DNA of 64,000 bases from an uncultured Lachnospiraceae bacterium (GCA_910579615.1 CAJTUA010000010.1:1-64000); one strand, 5' to 3'. Positions 35,212 through 45,089 are shown, counted from the first letter of the stretch. Notes: generated from the letters alone by a model not told the origin. Program-made: numbers and translations.

Positions 35212-36498
35212 ATGATTCAGGCGTACAATCATCTTTTAACTGAATATTCCTCGAGTTTTTCGGCACGCACGCGCTCCGTACATAAACCAAATGAGCTGAA
35301 GGCGGTATATAGCCGCATTGTGAACATGAACCGGCATACGGCTTACTATAAGCTTGACCTTTCCAGGGAAAAACAGCTTTTTACGCTCGCTTTAAAGAAC
35401 TCTTCCCTCGCCCTTGCGGACACTTTAAAAGACCTCGGGCAGGCTTTTCAGCGTCCGAGCGTCATCAATTCCGCGCATTCCTCTGACCCGGAAAGCGTTT
35501 CCGCATCCCTTGTCGATGTGGAGCACACGTCATTTCGCGAGCCGGTTTGTGTCCGTGTCAAAGCCCTTGCGATGCCACAGGTAAATACCGGGAACAAAGT
35601 TCCTTCCGAGGCGGAAGGACCAAAACCGGCACCGTACCGTTTCCGGATTCAGACCGGGGAGGACAGTTACGAATTTTCCTACAATGTCAGCACGGTCTCG
35701 GCGAACCGCGACCTGATGTATAAACTTTCAAACTTTATCAACCGCTCGGATATCCATATTCACGCAAAGGTCGAGGATGACGCGGAGGACGGAACCTCCC
35801 GCATCGTGCTCTCCTCGGAGGATACTGGTCTTGCCGAAGGGCAGGCGATGGCGTTTTCCATCTCCGATTCCGCATCTGGCAACACCCCCACGCCAGGTCT
35901 TGTCAGCTATTTTGGGCTTGACCATGTCACACAAAAGCCGTCCAATGCCAGATTCAGCATCGACGGCAGGGAAAAGACAAGCATGGGCAACTCGGTTGTT
36001 TTAAACCGCGACCTTTCCCTGACGTTCCATAAAAAAACGAAGCGTGAAGTTACCATCAGCCCGGAGACCGCCGGGGAGCAGGCTATCAGCGAGCTTGCAA
36101 ATTTCATGGAAAGTTACAATGCACTTCTGAACCTGACCCGCAATGGCTTACCCGGCAACCGCCGCTCCTCCCGTCTGCAAAATGACCTGACCCATATCCT
36201 TTCCACGGATATCGAGGAGCTAAGCCGTTCCGGCATACGGCGCAATGAAGATTTTACCCTCTCCATTGATTCCTCGACGATAAAAAAGCCGGAGACGATG
36301 CAGCATTTAAAGACACTCTTTGAGGAGCCGGACGGCCTGTTCGCAAAGCTCTCCCGCAAGATGTCGGATATCGCTCTCAACCCGGTTGATTATGTGGACA
36401 AAGTGATTGTCACTTACCCAAACACGGCAAGAGCCGGCTTCTCGAACCCGTACCTGACTTCGATTTACAGCGGTATGATGTTTAATTCCTACTGCTGA
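35212..36498 (+). CDS. FliD-like (flagellar cap-like) protein
   Basis: 428 residues. The middle (FRIQTGEDSYEFSYNVST) and C-terminal parts (SMGNSVVLNRDLSLTFHKK, FMESYNALLNLTRNG) resemble hook-associated protein 2. No signal peptide is seen, as in FliD, which is exported through the flagellar system. No other flagellar gene is in the window, and it is followed after 28 bases by a secreted subtilase. It may be an orphan cap or a relative used elsewhere. AGGAGG precedes the ATG. Confidence 0.6.
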   Translation: MIQAYNHLLTEYSSSFSARTRSVHKPNELKAVYSRIVNMNRHTAYYKLDLSREKQLFTLALKNSSLALADTLKDLGQAFQRPSVINSAHSSDPESVSASLVDVEHTSFREPVCVRVKALAMPQVNTGNKVPSEAEGPKPAPYRFRIQTGEDSYEFSYNVSTVSANRDLMYKLSNFINRSDIHIHAKVEDDAEDGTSRIVLSSEDTGLAEGQAMAFSISDSASGNTPTPGLVSYFGLDHVTQKPSNARFSIDGREKTSMGNSVVLNRDLSLTFHKKTKREVTISPETAGEQAISELANFMESYNALLNLTRNGLPGNRRSSRLQNDLTHILSTDIEELSRSGIRRNEDFTLSIDSSTIKKPETMQHLKTLFEEPDGLFAKLSRKMSDIALNPVDYVDKVIVTYPNTARAGFSNPYLTSIYSGMMFNSYC

Positions 36499-36526
36499 CG
36501 CTCCCATTTTCCGAAAGGTGGCATTT

Positions 36527-38791
36527 ATGAAAAAAAAGAATTTGATTCATACAGCAATGATGGCAGCATTTTTTTTGCTGCCATCATTGCTGTATCACCC
36601 AGGATTTTCCACTTCATGCGCCGGGGCGCAGCCGCCCTGTCCATCCCTTCTGACCGCGTCCGCGCTGTCCGCCGCCATTGCTGACACGGCAACGGACAGT
36701 GCGCAGGGGGAATTTGCAGAGATTATCCTTCTTCTGAAAGAGGATGCGGATGCTGCGCAGGAGGCTTCCTTCTTTTCACTTTTCCCGTCCGGCTCCATCC
36801 TCTGGCATGAAAACGGCGCCGCGCTCGTCCGCGTCCCGGCTGCCTTTGCCGATGTCTGGCTTGCCCGTCTGCGCAGCAATGCGATTGTGGCGGCGGCCGA
36901 CTATGATGCGCCGCTCACCCCGTTTGCCATTTCCGAAGACGCTTATTCGGATGCCCAGTGGGGATTACATAACACCGGCTCCTACAGCTACATTGCCGAC
37001 ATGAACACCTCAACAGTTCTAAGTACCGAGGATATCGATATGAATGTCCTGGAAGCCTGGGAGCTTTATCCTACCCTCCTTCCTTCTTCCCGCGAGGTTG
37101 TGGTGGCGGTCATTGATACGGGGGTTGACACGAAGCACCCCGACCTTGCCGCGAACATCTGGGTCAATCCGGGGGAGATTCCGGGGGATGGCATTGACAA
37201 TGACAACAATGGCTTTATTGACGATATCGAGGGTTGGGATTTCTACAACGGGGACAACACCGTATGCCACTACGCGGCGGACGGCATCCACACGCTAGAA
37301 TCCGACAACGATGACCACGGCACCCATGTCGCGGGCATTCTTGCGGCAGTCAAGGACAACGGCATCGGCATTGCGGGTGTTGCATCCTGCACGAACATCA
37401 AAATCATGCCGCTCAAAATCCACGGCGGCGCAAAAGGCTCCGGCACGATTGCCAATGCCGTGCGCGCAATCCGCTACGCCACCGCGATGGAAGCTGACAT
37501 CTGCAATATCAGCTGGGGCACCTCAAAGACCAACACCGCCTTAGAGGAGGCAATCCGCCAGTCCGACATGCTCTTTGTCTGCGCGGCAGGCAATTCGGGC
37601 ACAAACAACAACAGCGCCCCCGTCTATCCGGCGAACTACGAGCTTGGCAATGTTTTGTCCGTGACATTCCTTGATGCCAGCGGAAACCTGTCGGCAAAGT
37701 CCAATTACGGCACCTCAACCGTTGACTTAGCAGCACCTGGCATCCATATTTACAGCACCTGCGTTGGCGGCTATGTGTCGCTCTCCGGCTCCTCCATGGC
37801 AGCACCACATGTTACCGGTGTTGCGGCACTGCTTTATTCCTTCAGCGAAAATCTCTATCCTTCCAACATCAAAGAGATTATTACCGAGACGGTAAAACCG
37901 ATTGCGTCGTTGGAGGGAAAATTAAAACACGCCGGAATACCGGATGCGTTTTTTGCAATTGCTTCCGTTTCCGCGCTCAAGCGGGACTACACGGCTCCGG
38001 TGCTCTCCTTTTCGCCTGGCTTTTCCGAGGGCAGGCTCACACTGACGGTATCCGCCTCCGATATTGGGGGTTCCGGTATCCGGACAATCTGCTACGCCTA
38101 TGGCATCCGCGAGCTCAGCTCTTTTCGCCATGGCACGACCGATACCCCGCTTGCGCCGGGCGACACGCTCTCGTTTGCAAAAGCGGGCGATTACACTTTC
38201 TATGTCAGTGATTATGCGGGCAATGAGCGCGCCGTCATCTACCATCTCGCCGATGACACCACCGCGCCAAAGATTTCCGCAAATTATGATGTTTCCTACA
38301 ACCGCAGTTCCTTTGCGGTCAGGGTCAATGTCTCCGACACACAAAGCGGTGTCCGGACGGTAAAATATGCTCCCGGAGAACAAAATGTAGATTATTTCCG
38401 CTCCGGCAGCCAGGGAATTACCTTAAACCCCGCGGACGGGCTTGACAGCTTTTCCGTAAAGGAAGGCGGAATTTACACCATCTACGCCGCCGATTACCGC
38501 GGCAACAAAACAGTCCAGACAATTGATTTGCGCATTGTCCCTGCAGCCACAATGGCTTTGGCTACAACAAAAAAGACTTTGGTCGTAGGCGATTCATTTT
38601 CTCTTCTCACGACACTCACGCCCGTCTACACAACGGACAAACTGCAATTCAGCAGCTCCAAAACCTCTGTCTGCAAGGTGAGCGCATCCGGTAAAATCAC
38701 TGCCATCGCGCCCGGAAAATCGACCATTACCGTGACGACTTCCGGGGGTATCCGCAAAAAATGTGTTGTGACGGTCAAGGCTGCGAAGTAA
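36527..38791 (+). CDS. Secreted subtilisin-like serine protease (S8) with Ig-like tail
   Basis: 754 residues. A signal peptide (residues 1 to about 33) is followed by a propeptide-like region (EIILLLKEDADAA), the catalytic domain with D197 (VIDTGVD), H267 (HGTHVAG) and S423 (GSSMAAPHV), then two similar extracellular repeats (each with DxxSGVRTV/GSGIRTI and YxVSDYAGN/YAADYRGN) and a C-terminal Big2 domain. All catalytic residues are present. The ATG at 36527 follows GAAAGGTGG. It should act on proteins at or outside the cell surface; the target is unknown. Confidence 0.88.
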   Translation: MKKKNLIHTAMMAAFFLLPSLLYHPGFSTSCAGAQPPCPSLLTASALSAAIADTATDSAQGEFAEIILLLKEDADAAQEASFFSLFPSGSILWHENGAALVRVPAAFADVWLARLRSNAIVAAADYDAPLTPFAISEDAYSDAQWGLHNTGSYSYIADMNTSTVLSTEDIDMNVLEAWELYPTLLPSSREVVVAVIDTGVDTKHPDLAANIWVNPGEIPGDGIDNDNNGFIDDIEGWDFYNGDNTVCHYAADGIHTLESDNDDHGTHVAGILAAVKDNGIGIAGVASCTNIKIMPLKIHGGAKGSGTIANAVRAIRYATAMEADICNISWGTSKTNTALEEAIRQSDMLFVCAAGNSGTNNNSAPVYPANYELGNVLSVTFLDASGNLSAKSNYGTSTVDLAAPGIHIYSTCVGGYVSLSGSSMAAPHVTGVAALLYSFSENLYPSNIKEIITETVKPIASLEGKLKHAGIPDAFFAIASVSALKRDYTAPVLSFSPGFSEGRLTLTVSASDIGGSGIRTICYAYGIRELSSFRHGTTDTPLAPGDTLSFAKAGDYTFYVSDYAGNERAVIYHLADDTTAPKISANYDVSYNRSSFAVRVNVSDTQSGVRTVKYAPGEQNVDYFRSGSQGITLNPADGLDSFSVKEGGIYTIYAADYRGNKTVQTIDLRIVPAATMALATTKKTLVVGDSFSLLTTLTPVYTTDKLQFSSSKTSVCKVSASGKITAIAPGKSTITVTTSGGIRKKCVVTVKAAK

Positions 38792-38811
38792 GGGAAAGGA
38801 GGTTTTATTCT

Positions 38812-39288
38812 ATGCCCAACCGCGAAATCATTATCCCATCCGAGGGTTCTTTGGAACATTTCCCTTCCGGACTACAGGAATTGTATCTGACCATGACGGA
38901 AGGTCCACGGAAAATCAGTGAGAAACTTACAGAGAAAAATCTAAAACTGCTGCTGCGCAAAATACACCATAAAAAGACAATGGAAGCATACTTATGGTGG
39001 AATTCCGACGAAGAAGGAGATTTCTTCAACATCGAAACAAACCCTGACTGGATTGCCTTCCAGTATGTTTTCCATGACGGTATGGAGGATGGCTGCTTTT
39101 ATTCCTGTTTTAATCCCGCTTATCTGGATTCGGAAGAAGAATCCGAAACGGGTACCTTCTATGGGTGTTTTATGCCGCTGCGGTATACCATGTACGACCC
39201 AAAGCTTGCAGCAAAATGCGTGGAATACTTCGCGAGAACCGGAAAGCTTTATCCTGGTACGGCTTGGTTAAAGGAATCTTGCTCTTGA
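38812..39288 (+). CDS. Small acidic protein, unrecognised
   Basis: 158 residues, acidic and rich in aromatic residues (MEAYLWWNSDEEGDFF, WIAFQYVFHDGMEDG), no signal peptide. AAAGGAGG lies 11 bases before ATG 38812, and the gene begins 20 bases after the subtilase stop, so it is the third gene of that operon. The composition recalls immunity-type proteins (SUKH or Imm-like), but no family is recognised. Confidence 0.65.
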   Translation: MPNREIIIPSEGSLEHFPSGLQELYLTMTEGPRKISEKLTEKNLKLLLRKIHHKKTMEAYLWWNSDEEGDFFNIETNPDWIAFQYVFHDGMEDGCFYSCFNPAYLDSEEESETGTFYGCFMPLRYTMYDPKLAAKCVEYFARTGKLYPGTAWLKESCS

Positions 39289-39296
39289 AATGTTTC

Positions 39297-39336
39297 AACT
39301 GCCACACCGGAAAATCTTTTCTCCGATGTGGCAGTT
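39297..39336 (+). terminator. Terminator behind the subtilase operon
   Basis: AACTGCCACA and TGTGGCAGTT arms extended by CGGA/TCCG, followed by TTTT on the plus strand. It lies between convergent genes. Confidence 0.65.
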
Positions 39337-39340
39337 TTGC

Positions 39341-39778
39341 TTACTCTTTATCAAGTTCGGATGTACAATGCGGGCACCGAGTCGCTTTGATGTCGATGAC
39401 GGACATGCAGTGCGGACATTTCTTTGTTGTCGGCGCTGCCGGCGCTTCCTCTTTCCTTAAGCTGTTCATCGCCTTCACGATGAGAAATACGACAAACGCC
39501 ATGATGATAAAATTCAGCACACCGGAAAGGAAGGTGCCAAAATTGATTGTCGCAACACCTGCCTCCTGCGCCAGCGCTAATGTATCATACTTCTTTCCAT
39601 CCAGCGCGATAAACCAGTTGGAAAAATCGAGTTTCCCCGTAAACAGACTCAGGAATGGCATGATGATGTCATTGACAAGTGAGTTTACAATTGAGTTGAA
39701 CGCCCCGCCGATGATGACACCGACCGCTAAGTCCATCATGTTCCCACGGAGGGCAAACTTTTTGAATTCTTTGAGCAT
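39341..39778 (-). CDS. mscL: Large-conductance mechanosensitive channel with a zinc-ribbon tail
   Basis: 145 residues. The N-terminal [20 protein letters not shown], the [17 protein letters not shown] pore helix and the second membrane segment ([19 protein letters not shown]) are classical MscL. The usual cytoplasmic helix is replaced or followed by [18 protein letters not shown], a four-cysteine zinc-ribbon-like tail. MscL opens under membrane tension to release solutes. AAAGGAG precedes the ATG; the structured repeats at 39.8-40.0 kb lie just upstream. Confidence 0.9.
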   Translation of the reverse strand: MLKEFKKFALRGNMMDLAVGVIIGGAFNSIVNSLVNDIIMPFLSLFTGKLDFSNWFIALDGKKYDTLALAQEAGVATINFGTFLSGVLNFIIMAFVVFLIVKAMNSLRKEEAPAAPTTKKCPHCMSVIDIKATRCPHCTSELDKE

Positions 39779-39799
39779 CTTATGTCTCCTTTCTTATTC

Positions 39800-39908
39800 A
39801 AAGTTCCGCATAGCTCCCCCGGCACCCAAGTACGGCAGAGGGATTTTTGTCCACTTCTTTCCCAAAAATCCCTCGGGGGCACCTGGGGGGAGCTATGCTG
39901 TTTTTAAA
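39800..39908. repeat. GTTCCGC-flanked palindromic element, copy a
   Basis: GTTCCGC at 39803 and again at 39909 (106 apart). Outer stem GCATAGCTCCCCC with GGGGGAGCTATGC, inner stem GAGGGATTTTTG with CAAAAATCCCTC, both perfect, around a TCCACTTCTTTCCC loop. Confidence 0.75.
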
Positions 39909-40000
39909 GTTCCGCATAGCTCCCCCGGCACCCAAGTACGGCAGAGGGATTTTTGTCCACTTCTTTCCCAAAAATCCCTCAGGGGCACCTGGGGCGGATA
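39909..40000. repeat. GTTCCGC-flanked palindromic element, copy b (broken right side)
   Basis: Tandem copy of element a, nearly identical through the inner stem, but the right outer arm (GGGGCGGATATC) no longer pairs and no GTTCCGC follows. Confidence 0.7.
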
Positions 40001-40118
40001 TCAAGGACATTATAATGATTTCTTTTGAAAATTGCAAGATAAACTTGCATATTGGATTGAAACACGATAAACTAACTAAGGATAACTACACATAAAATCG
40101 AGGAAAGAGGGAATGACT

Positions 40119-41531
40119 ATGAAACTTTGGGGCGGACGTTTTACGAAGGAAACGGATGCGCTTGTGCACAATTTTAACGCATCCATCTCCTTTGACCAGA
40201 AATTTTATCAGCAGGACATCAAGGGCAGCATCGCCCATGTCACTATGTTGGAAAAGCAGGGGATTTTGACAGCGAAGGAGTGCGAGGATATCGTAGCCGG
40301 GCTGGAAGGTATTCGGAAGGATATTGAGAACCAGACACTGGTGATTGATGGCTCGCAGGAGGATATCCACAGTTTTGTCGAGGCAAATTTAATCGCACGC
40401 ATCGGGGAGACCGGAAAAAAACTGCACACCGGACGCAGCCGCAACGACCAGGTGGCGTTGGACATGAAACTCTATGTGCGCGATGAGCTTGTGGAGATGA
40501 ACCATCTCCTGAAAACGCTTTTAAACGAGCTGTATCAGCTGATGTCAAACAATACGGATACTTTTATGCCAGGATTTACGCATCTGCAGAAGGCGCAGCC
40601 AGTAACATTGGCGCATCATCTTGGCGCGTATTTCGAAATGTTTCAGCGCGACCGCAGCCGCCTGTGCGATATCTACGCGCGCATGAATTACTGCCCGCTC
40701 GGCTCCGGTGCCTTAGCAGGCACGACCTATCCGCTCGACCGCGCCTACACCGCGGCTCTGCTTGACTTTGACGGTCCGACCTTAAACAGTATGGATTCCG
40801 TGTCCGACCGCGATTACATCATTGAAATGCTTTCCGCGCTCTCCACGATTATGATGCATTTAAGCCGTTTCTGCGAGGAAATCATTATCTGGAATACGAA
40901 TGAATACCGTTTTGTTGAGCTTGACGATGCGTATTCGACCGGAAGCAGCATCATGCCGCAGAAGAAAAACCCGGACATTGCCGAGTTAATCCGCGGCAAA
41001 ACCGGGCGTGTCTACGGTGCGCTCGTCTCGATTCTGACGACAATGAAAGGGCTTCCGCTTGCCTACAACAAGGATATGCAGGAGGACAAGGAGCTTACCT
41101 TTGATGCAATGGATACCGTGAAGGGCTGTATCGCGCTTTTTACCGGAATGCTCTCCACGATGAGCTTCAACAAGGAGGTGATGGAGGCAAGCGCGAAGAA
41201 CGGCTTTACGAATGCCACCGATGCGGCGGATTACCTTGTCAACCGCGGCGTACCATTCCGCGATGCACACGGCATCATCGGGCAGCTGGTGCTTGCCTGC
41301 ATTGAAAGAGGATGTTCGCTGGACGAGCTCCCGCTTGCGGAATACAAAAAAATCTGCCCGGTATTTGAGGCGGATATTTATGATGCCATCAGCATGAAGA
41401 CCTGCGCCGAAAAGCGCAACACCATCGGCGCGCCGGGGACAGAGGCAATGGAGGCTGTGCTTAAGGCATATGGGGAATATCTGGATGCGATGAATCTTTG
41501 TGATACCATAAAGGGGAATGGCAAAGATTAA
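40119..41531 (+). CDS. argH: Argininosuccinate lyase
   Basis: 470 residues. MKLWGGRF start, TGRSRNDQVALD and the GSSIMPQKKNPD signature near residue 275 are diagnostic of the fumarase/aspartase superfamily member ArgH, which splits argininosuccinate into arginine and fumarate. ATG 40119 has AGAGGG 7 bases upstream; the ATG two codons earlier is too close to it. No other arginine gene is adjacent. Confidence 0.95.
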   Translation: MKLWGGRFTKETDALVHNFNASISFDQKFYQQDIKGSIAHVTMLEKQGILTAKECEDIVAGLEGIRKDIENQTLVIDGSQEDIHSFVEANLIARIGETGKKLHTGRSRNDQVALDMKLYVRDELVEMNHLLKTLLNELYQLMSNNTDTFMPGFTHLQKAQPVTLAHHLGAYFEMFQRDRSRLCDIYARMNYCPLGSGALAGTTYPLDRAYTAALLDFDGPTLNSMDSVSDRDYIIEMLSALSTIMMHLSRFCEEIIIWNTNEYRFVELDDAYSTGSSIMPQKKNPDIAELIRGKTGRVYGALVSILTTMKGLPLAYNKDMQEDKELTFDAMDTVKGCIALFTGMLSTMSFNKEVMEASAKNGFTNATDAADYLVNRGVPFRDAHGIIGQLVLACIERGCSLDELPLAEYKKICPVFEADIYDAISMKTCAEKRNTIGAPGTEAMEAVLKAYGEYLDAMNLCDTIKGNGKD

Positions 41532-41541
41532 AACGAAAAAA

Positions 41542-41577
41542 GCTGCACCGAATATGGAAATCCCATATCGGTGCAGC
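41542..41577. terminator. Bidirectional terminator between argH and the DUF6062 gene
   Basis: GCTGCACCGAATATGG pairs with CCATATCGGTGCAGC with one bulge. A-runs on the left and AAAACTTTT on the right allow use from either side. Confidence 0.75.
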
Positions 41578-41594
41578 AAAACTTTTCCCTTCTT

Positions 41595-42317
41595 TCACAC
41601 GACCTCATCCGCCGGAATCGAATTCAGCTTCTGAATCGTCCTCTGCAGCGCATCTTTCGAGTTTTTCCACGGGTCATTCACATGTGTATGGTCAAACTTA
41701 TCTACAAACCATTCCAAATCATCCCGGACACGTTTCAAATTCTCAAGGTAAACTTTATTCAGGACGGAAAGGAACTCCTCACACATTTTTCCCGAGAGGT
41801 GGCGTGGTGCCATCTCGTAAAGCAGCGCATAATGGCGGTTGCAAAAGCCCTTGCACGCCGCAAATTTCCTGCGGAAGTCCTCGTCTGTGTCGTACAGGTA
41901 AAAAACCGTGACAAGATAGCGCTCAAATGTATTTGCCATGCGGCCACAGATATAGCAGGAGGCATCCAGCTCATCCATGTAAGCCTTTACGCCGGACGTT
42001 TCCCGCTTTCGGAAAAAACCGCCCGGGGCGCGCCCGCCCTTCGCAAGCTTTTCTGCGTTTTTTATCACCTGTTCCGTGTGGGTCTGTAACATCAGCGCAA
42101 GCCCTAAGCGGTTCTGGTTTTTGTACAGGAGTTTTACATGTTTGTCACAAAATCCGGTGCGATTCGTCTGCATACGGATATCGTCCTCCATGTAGCTTGG
42201 TCCCATCGTAAAGTCGATTGCCGCGTTCTGCAGGGAGCGGTACATCTCACAGACCGGACATTCGCAATCCTTGTCAAACTCGTCGTTCACCGGGATTGTA
42301 TAGAGCTGTTCCTTCAT
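41595..42317 (-). CDS. DUF6062-like zinc-binding protein
   Basis: 240 residues. Two pairs of metal-ligand motifs are evident: ECPVCE and GFCDKH in the first half, CYICG and GFCNRH in the second, so the protein seems to be an internal duplication of a CxxC...CxxH unit. I believe this is family DUF6062, function unknown. ATG 42317 is preferred because AAAGGA is upstream; the frame extends to 42347 only by reading into the palindromic repeat. Confidence 0.7.
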   Translation of the reverse strand: MKEQLYTIPVNDEFDKDCECPVCEMYRSLQNAAIDFTMGPSYMEDDIRMQTNRTGFCDKHVKLLYKNQNRLGLALMLQTHTEQVIKNAEKLAKGGRAPGGFFRKRETSGVKAYMDELDASCYICGRMANTFERYLVTVFYLYDTDEDFRRKFAACKGFCNRHYALLYEMAPRHLSGKMCEEFLSVLNKVYLENLKRVRDDLEWFVDKFDHTHVNDPWKNSKDALQRTIQKLNSIPADEVV

Positions 42318-42338
42318 CCACTTTTCCTTTCTAATAAA

Positions 42339-42450
42339 GTTCCGCATATCCCCTCCTGACCCCTTTCACGGCAGTGGAATTTTTTCTCCGCCCTGCTCCA
42401 AAAAAACTCCACTGGGGGTTGTACGGGGATATGCTGTTTTTTAGTTCCGC
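42339..42450. repeat. GTTCCGC-flanked palindromic element, copy c
   Basis: GTTCCGC at 42339 and 42444 (105 apart). Outer stem GCATATCCCC with GGGGATATGC, inner stem AGTGGAATTTTTT with AAAAAACTCCACT (one mismatch), loop CTCCGCCCTGCTCC. The right GTTCCGC is inside the last codons of the DUF2225 gene. Confidence 0.75.
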
Positions 42451-43292
42451 ACCTCGAAGGTCAGCTTCTCTTTTAATTCCATCGATTTTTGCTTGATGCG
42501 GTCATTCGCATTCTTGGAGACAAGTACCCTTGCTACCCAGCGCTTTGCGTCGTCAATATGCCCAATCCTGCGCGCCAGCTCTGCGACAAGGTAGCAGACG
42601 GTATTCTCGTCCATACCGCACATCGGGAATGCTTCCTTCGGGAATGCTTCCAGGAAACCATTGTACGCATTTTCAAGGAACTCCAATTCCTCCGCCGCGA
42701 GCTCTTCCTTCTGCTTTGTATAATCCGGTAAATCTTCCGAAAGGCTCTCCGCCTTCCCGCGCAGAATCCATGCGGTCTTTAAGCAGGTATATGCCTTCTC
42801 GCTTGACTTCGCCCTCTTTACAACCGCGTTTGCCAACGCCAGTTTGTGCTTCGTGATTGCCTCGTCGTAGGTCACAATGTCGGACTCCTGCTTCAGCCCG
42901 CTGAAATTCTCCGAAATATTCTGCTTAATCAGCTTCGCCTGCGGTCCTGTCATATAATTAAAATAACGGTTCAGCGCCGCATAACCACAGTTCGGGCACG
43001 CAACCACATCATATTTTAATGAATCCACTGCCTGGTACTTCGGGCGCAAATCGGAATCCGCCGCTATCAGCTTGATTTTCCCTGTCTTGATTGTCTTTGC
43101 CTTAAATTCCTTGTCACACACCGGACAGGTAAAATTCTTATCAAAAAGCAAATCCGCTTCATTGATTTCCGGCTTCTCTGTTGCTGCCTGAGGCTTTACC
43201 TCCTCCTTCTTTTCCTCGTTCTCATATACCTCCATGTTTGAAATTTTGCCAAGTCCAAGGGAGTCCAACCCTGAAAATAAATTATTTGCCAT
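42441..43292 (-). CDS. DUF2225 family protein
   Basis: 283 residues. Residues about 55-120 carry two cysteine pairs (TCPVCDKEF and ACPNCGYAA), a probable zinc site, followed by helices. This is the DUF2225 family of Firmicutes, function unknown. ATG 43292 follows AGAGGA, and the gene starts 46 bases after glnS, probably in its operon. Its last codons form one GTTCCGC boundary of repeat copy c. Confidence 0.8.
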   Translation of the reverse strand: MANNLFSGLDSLGLGKISNMEVYENEEKKEEVKPQAATEKPEINEADLLFDKNFTCPVCDKEFKAKTIKTGKIKLIAADSDLRPKYQAVDSLKYDVVACPNCGYAALNRYFNYMTGPQAKLIKQNISENFSGLKQESDIVTYDEAITKHKLALANAVVKRAKSSEKAYTCLKTAWILRGKAESLSEDLPDYTKQKEELAAEELEFLENAYNGFLEAFPKEAFPMCGMDENTVCYLVAELARRIGHIDDAKRWVARVLVSKNANDRIKQKSMELKEKLTFEVRN

Positions 43293-43337
43293 TTTTTTCC
43301 TCTTTTCTCCGCGCAAGCGGTATCTCAATCAATTTTC

Positions 43338-45026
43338 TTAATTCGGCTTGTAGCTGCTTTTTAATGACACGATACGGTTGAACACAAGCTTATCATCCGT
43401 CGAATCCTTATAATCCACGCAGAAAAATCCGTTCCGCAAAAACTGGAAGCTGTCGTATGCCCCCGCCCCCGCAACTGCCGGTTCCACATAGCAGTTATCC
43501 ATGATTTTAACCGAATCCGGGTTTAGGTTCATGGAGCCGTCCTCCTCGTTGTAGACACCCTTTTCCTCATCAATCAGGTTCTCATACAGGCGCGCCGTCA
43601 CCCTGACCGCGTGCGGCACGGATACCCAGTGAATCGTTCCCTTGACCTTGCGCCCAGTAAAGCCCGAACCGCTCTTTGTCTCCGGGTCATACGTGCAGTG
43701 GATTTCCGTCACATTGCCCGCCGCATCCGTCACATAATCCGTGCATGTCACAAAATAGGCATTCATCAGCCGTACTTCATTGCCCGGATACAGGCGGAAA
43801 TACTTTTTCGGCGGCTCAACCATGAAATCCTCCCGCTCGATATAAAGCTCCCTGCAAAATGGTATCTCGCGCGTTCCCATCTCCTCATTTTCCGGATTGT
43901 TCTGCGCGGGAAGATACTCCACCTGCCCTTCCGGGTAATTCGTGATAACCAGCTTTACCGGGTCAAGCACCGCCATCAGCCTTGGGCGCTTTAATTTCAA
44001 ATCCTCGCGGATACAGTATTCAAGCATTCCGTAATCCGCGGAGCTGTACGCTTTCGAGACACCGCTAAGCTCCATGAACATGCGGATGGATTCCGGGGTG
44101 TAGCCCCGCCTGCGCAGCGCGCTGATTGTGACAAGCCTTGGGTCATCCCAACCATCCACGACGCCGTCCTCCACAAGCTTTTTGATATAGCGCTTGCCGG
44201 TCACCACATTCGTCAGGTATTGCTTTGCGAACTCAATCTGCTTTGGCGGGTTCTCATACTCAAGTTCCCGCACAACCCAGTCGTAAAGCGGCCTGTGGTC
44301 CTCGAATTCCAGCGTGCAGATGGAGTGGGTCACGCCCTCAATCGCATCCTCAATCGGGTGCGCAAAATCATACATCGGGTAAATACACCATTTATCGCCC
44401 GTATTGTGGTGGCTCATATGCGCCACGCGGTAAATGACCGGATCCCGCATATTCATATTCGGGGATGCCATGTCGATTTTCGCGCGCAGCACCCTTTCGC
44501 CGTCCGCGAACTCCCCGTTTTTCATGCGCTCAAACAAATCAAGGTTTTCCTCAACGCTGCGCTCCCGGTATGGGCTGTTCCTCCCTGGCTCCGTGAGCGT
44601 GCCGCGGTACTGCTTCATCTCCTCCGCGTTCAAATCACACACAAAGGCTTTCCCCTTCTTGATCAGCTTCACCGCGCACTCATACATCTGGTCAAAATAG
44701 TCCGACGCGAAAAACAGGCGGTTCTCAAAATCACCGCCAACCCACCGGACATCCCGGACGATGGATTCTACAAATTCTGTTTTTTCCTTTGTCGGATTGG
44801 TATCATCAAAACGGAGGTTAAATTTCCCGCCATACTTTTTTGCAAGCCCATAATTCAGCAGAATTGATTTGGCATGTCCGATGTGAAGATAACCGTTCGG
44901 CTCCGGCGGAAAACGCGTCACTACCTGCTTGCAGCGGCCTTCGCTGATATCTTTGTCAATGATTAACTCAATAAAATTTTTGGAAACTACTTCATTTTCT
45001 GTCAATGTTTCCTTGCTCTCGTCCAT
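43338..45026 (-). CDS. glnS: Glutaminyl-tRNA synthetase
   Basis: 562 residues. [16 protein letters not shown] carries the class I HIGH motif, FDDTNP follows, and SGVSKAYSS is the KMSKS-equivalent region; the C-terminal half is the GlnRS beta-barrel anticodon domain. It charges tRNA-Gln directly with glutamine. ATG 45026 has GGAGG 9 bases upstream; ATGs at 45032 and 45035 are too close to it. A promoter is visible 35-60 bases upstream; no T-box leader is seen. Confidence 0.93.
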   Translation of the reverse strand: MDESKETLTENEVVSKNFIELIIDKDISEGRCKQVVTRFPPEPNGYLHIGHAKSILLNYGLAKKYGGKFNLRFDDTNPTKEKTEFVESIVRDVRWVGGDFENRLFFASDYFDQMYECAVKLIKKGKAFVCDLNAEEMKQYRGTLTEPGRNSPYRERSVEENLDLFERMKNGEFADGERVLRAKIDMASPNMNMRDPVIYRVAHMSHHNTGDKWCIYPMYDFAHPIEDAIEGVTHSICTLEFEDHRPLYDWVVRELEYENPPKQIEFAKQYLTNVVTGKRYIKKLVEDGVVDGWDDPRLVTISALRRRGYTPESIRMFMELSGVSKAYSSADYGMLEYCIREDLKLKRPRLMAVLDPVKLVITNYPEGQVEYLPAQNNPENEEMGTREIPFCRELYIEREDFMVEPPKKYFRLYPGNEVRLMNAYFVTCTDYVTDAAGNVTEIHCTYDPETKSGSGFTGRKVKGTIHWVSVPHAVRVTARLYENLIDEEKGVYNEEDGSMNLNPDSVKIMDNCYVEPAVAGAGAYDSFQFLRNGFFCVDYKDSTDDKLVFNRIVSLKSSYKPN

Positions 45027-45060
45027 TTCCATCATCCTCCACAAAGCTGTAATTATCTAT

Positions 45061-45089
45061 ATGATATCACAAGATTTGGATTTCGTAAA
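45061..45089 (-). promoter_or_regulatory. Promoter of glnS
   Basis: On the minus strand TTTACG (45084-45089) and TATCAT (45061-45066), 17 bases apart. Confidence 0.5.

Noticed and set aside
39800..40000. The palindromic elements as simple transcription terminators of mscL or argH
   Set aside because: They are too long, occur in tandem and in gaps of different orientation, and carry conserved single-stranded parts and flanks that terminators do not need.
39798..40037. A minus-strand open frame upstream of mscL
   Set aside because: It translates the two tandem palindromic elements; its two halves are the same repeat read twice.
44220..44867. A 215-codon open frame on the plus strand
   Set aside because: Fully antisense to glnS, without ribosome site or recognisable motif.
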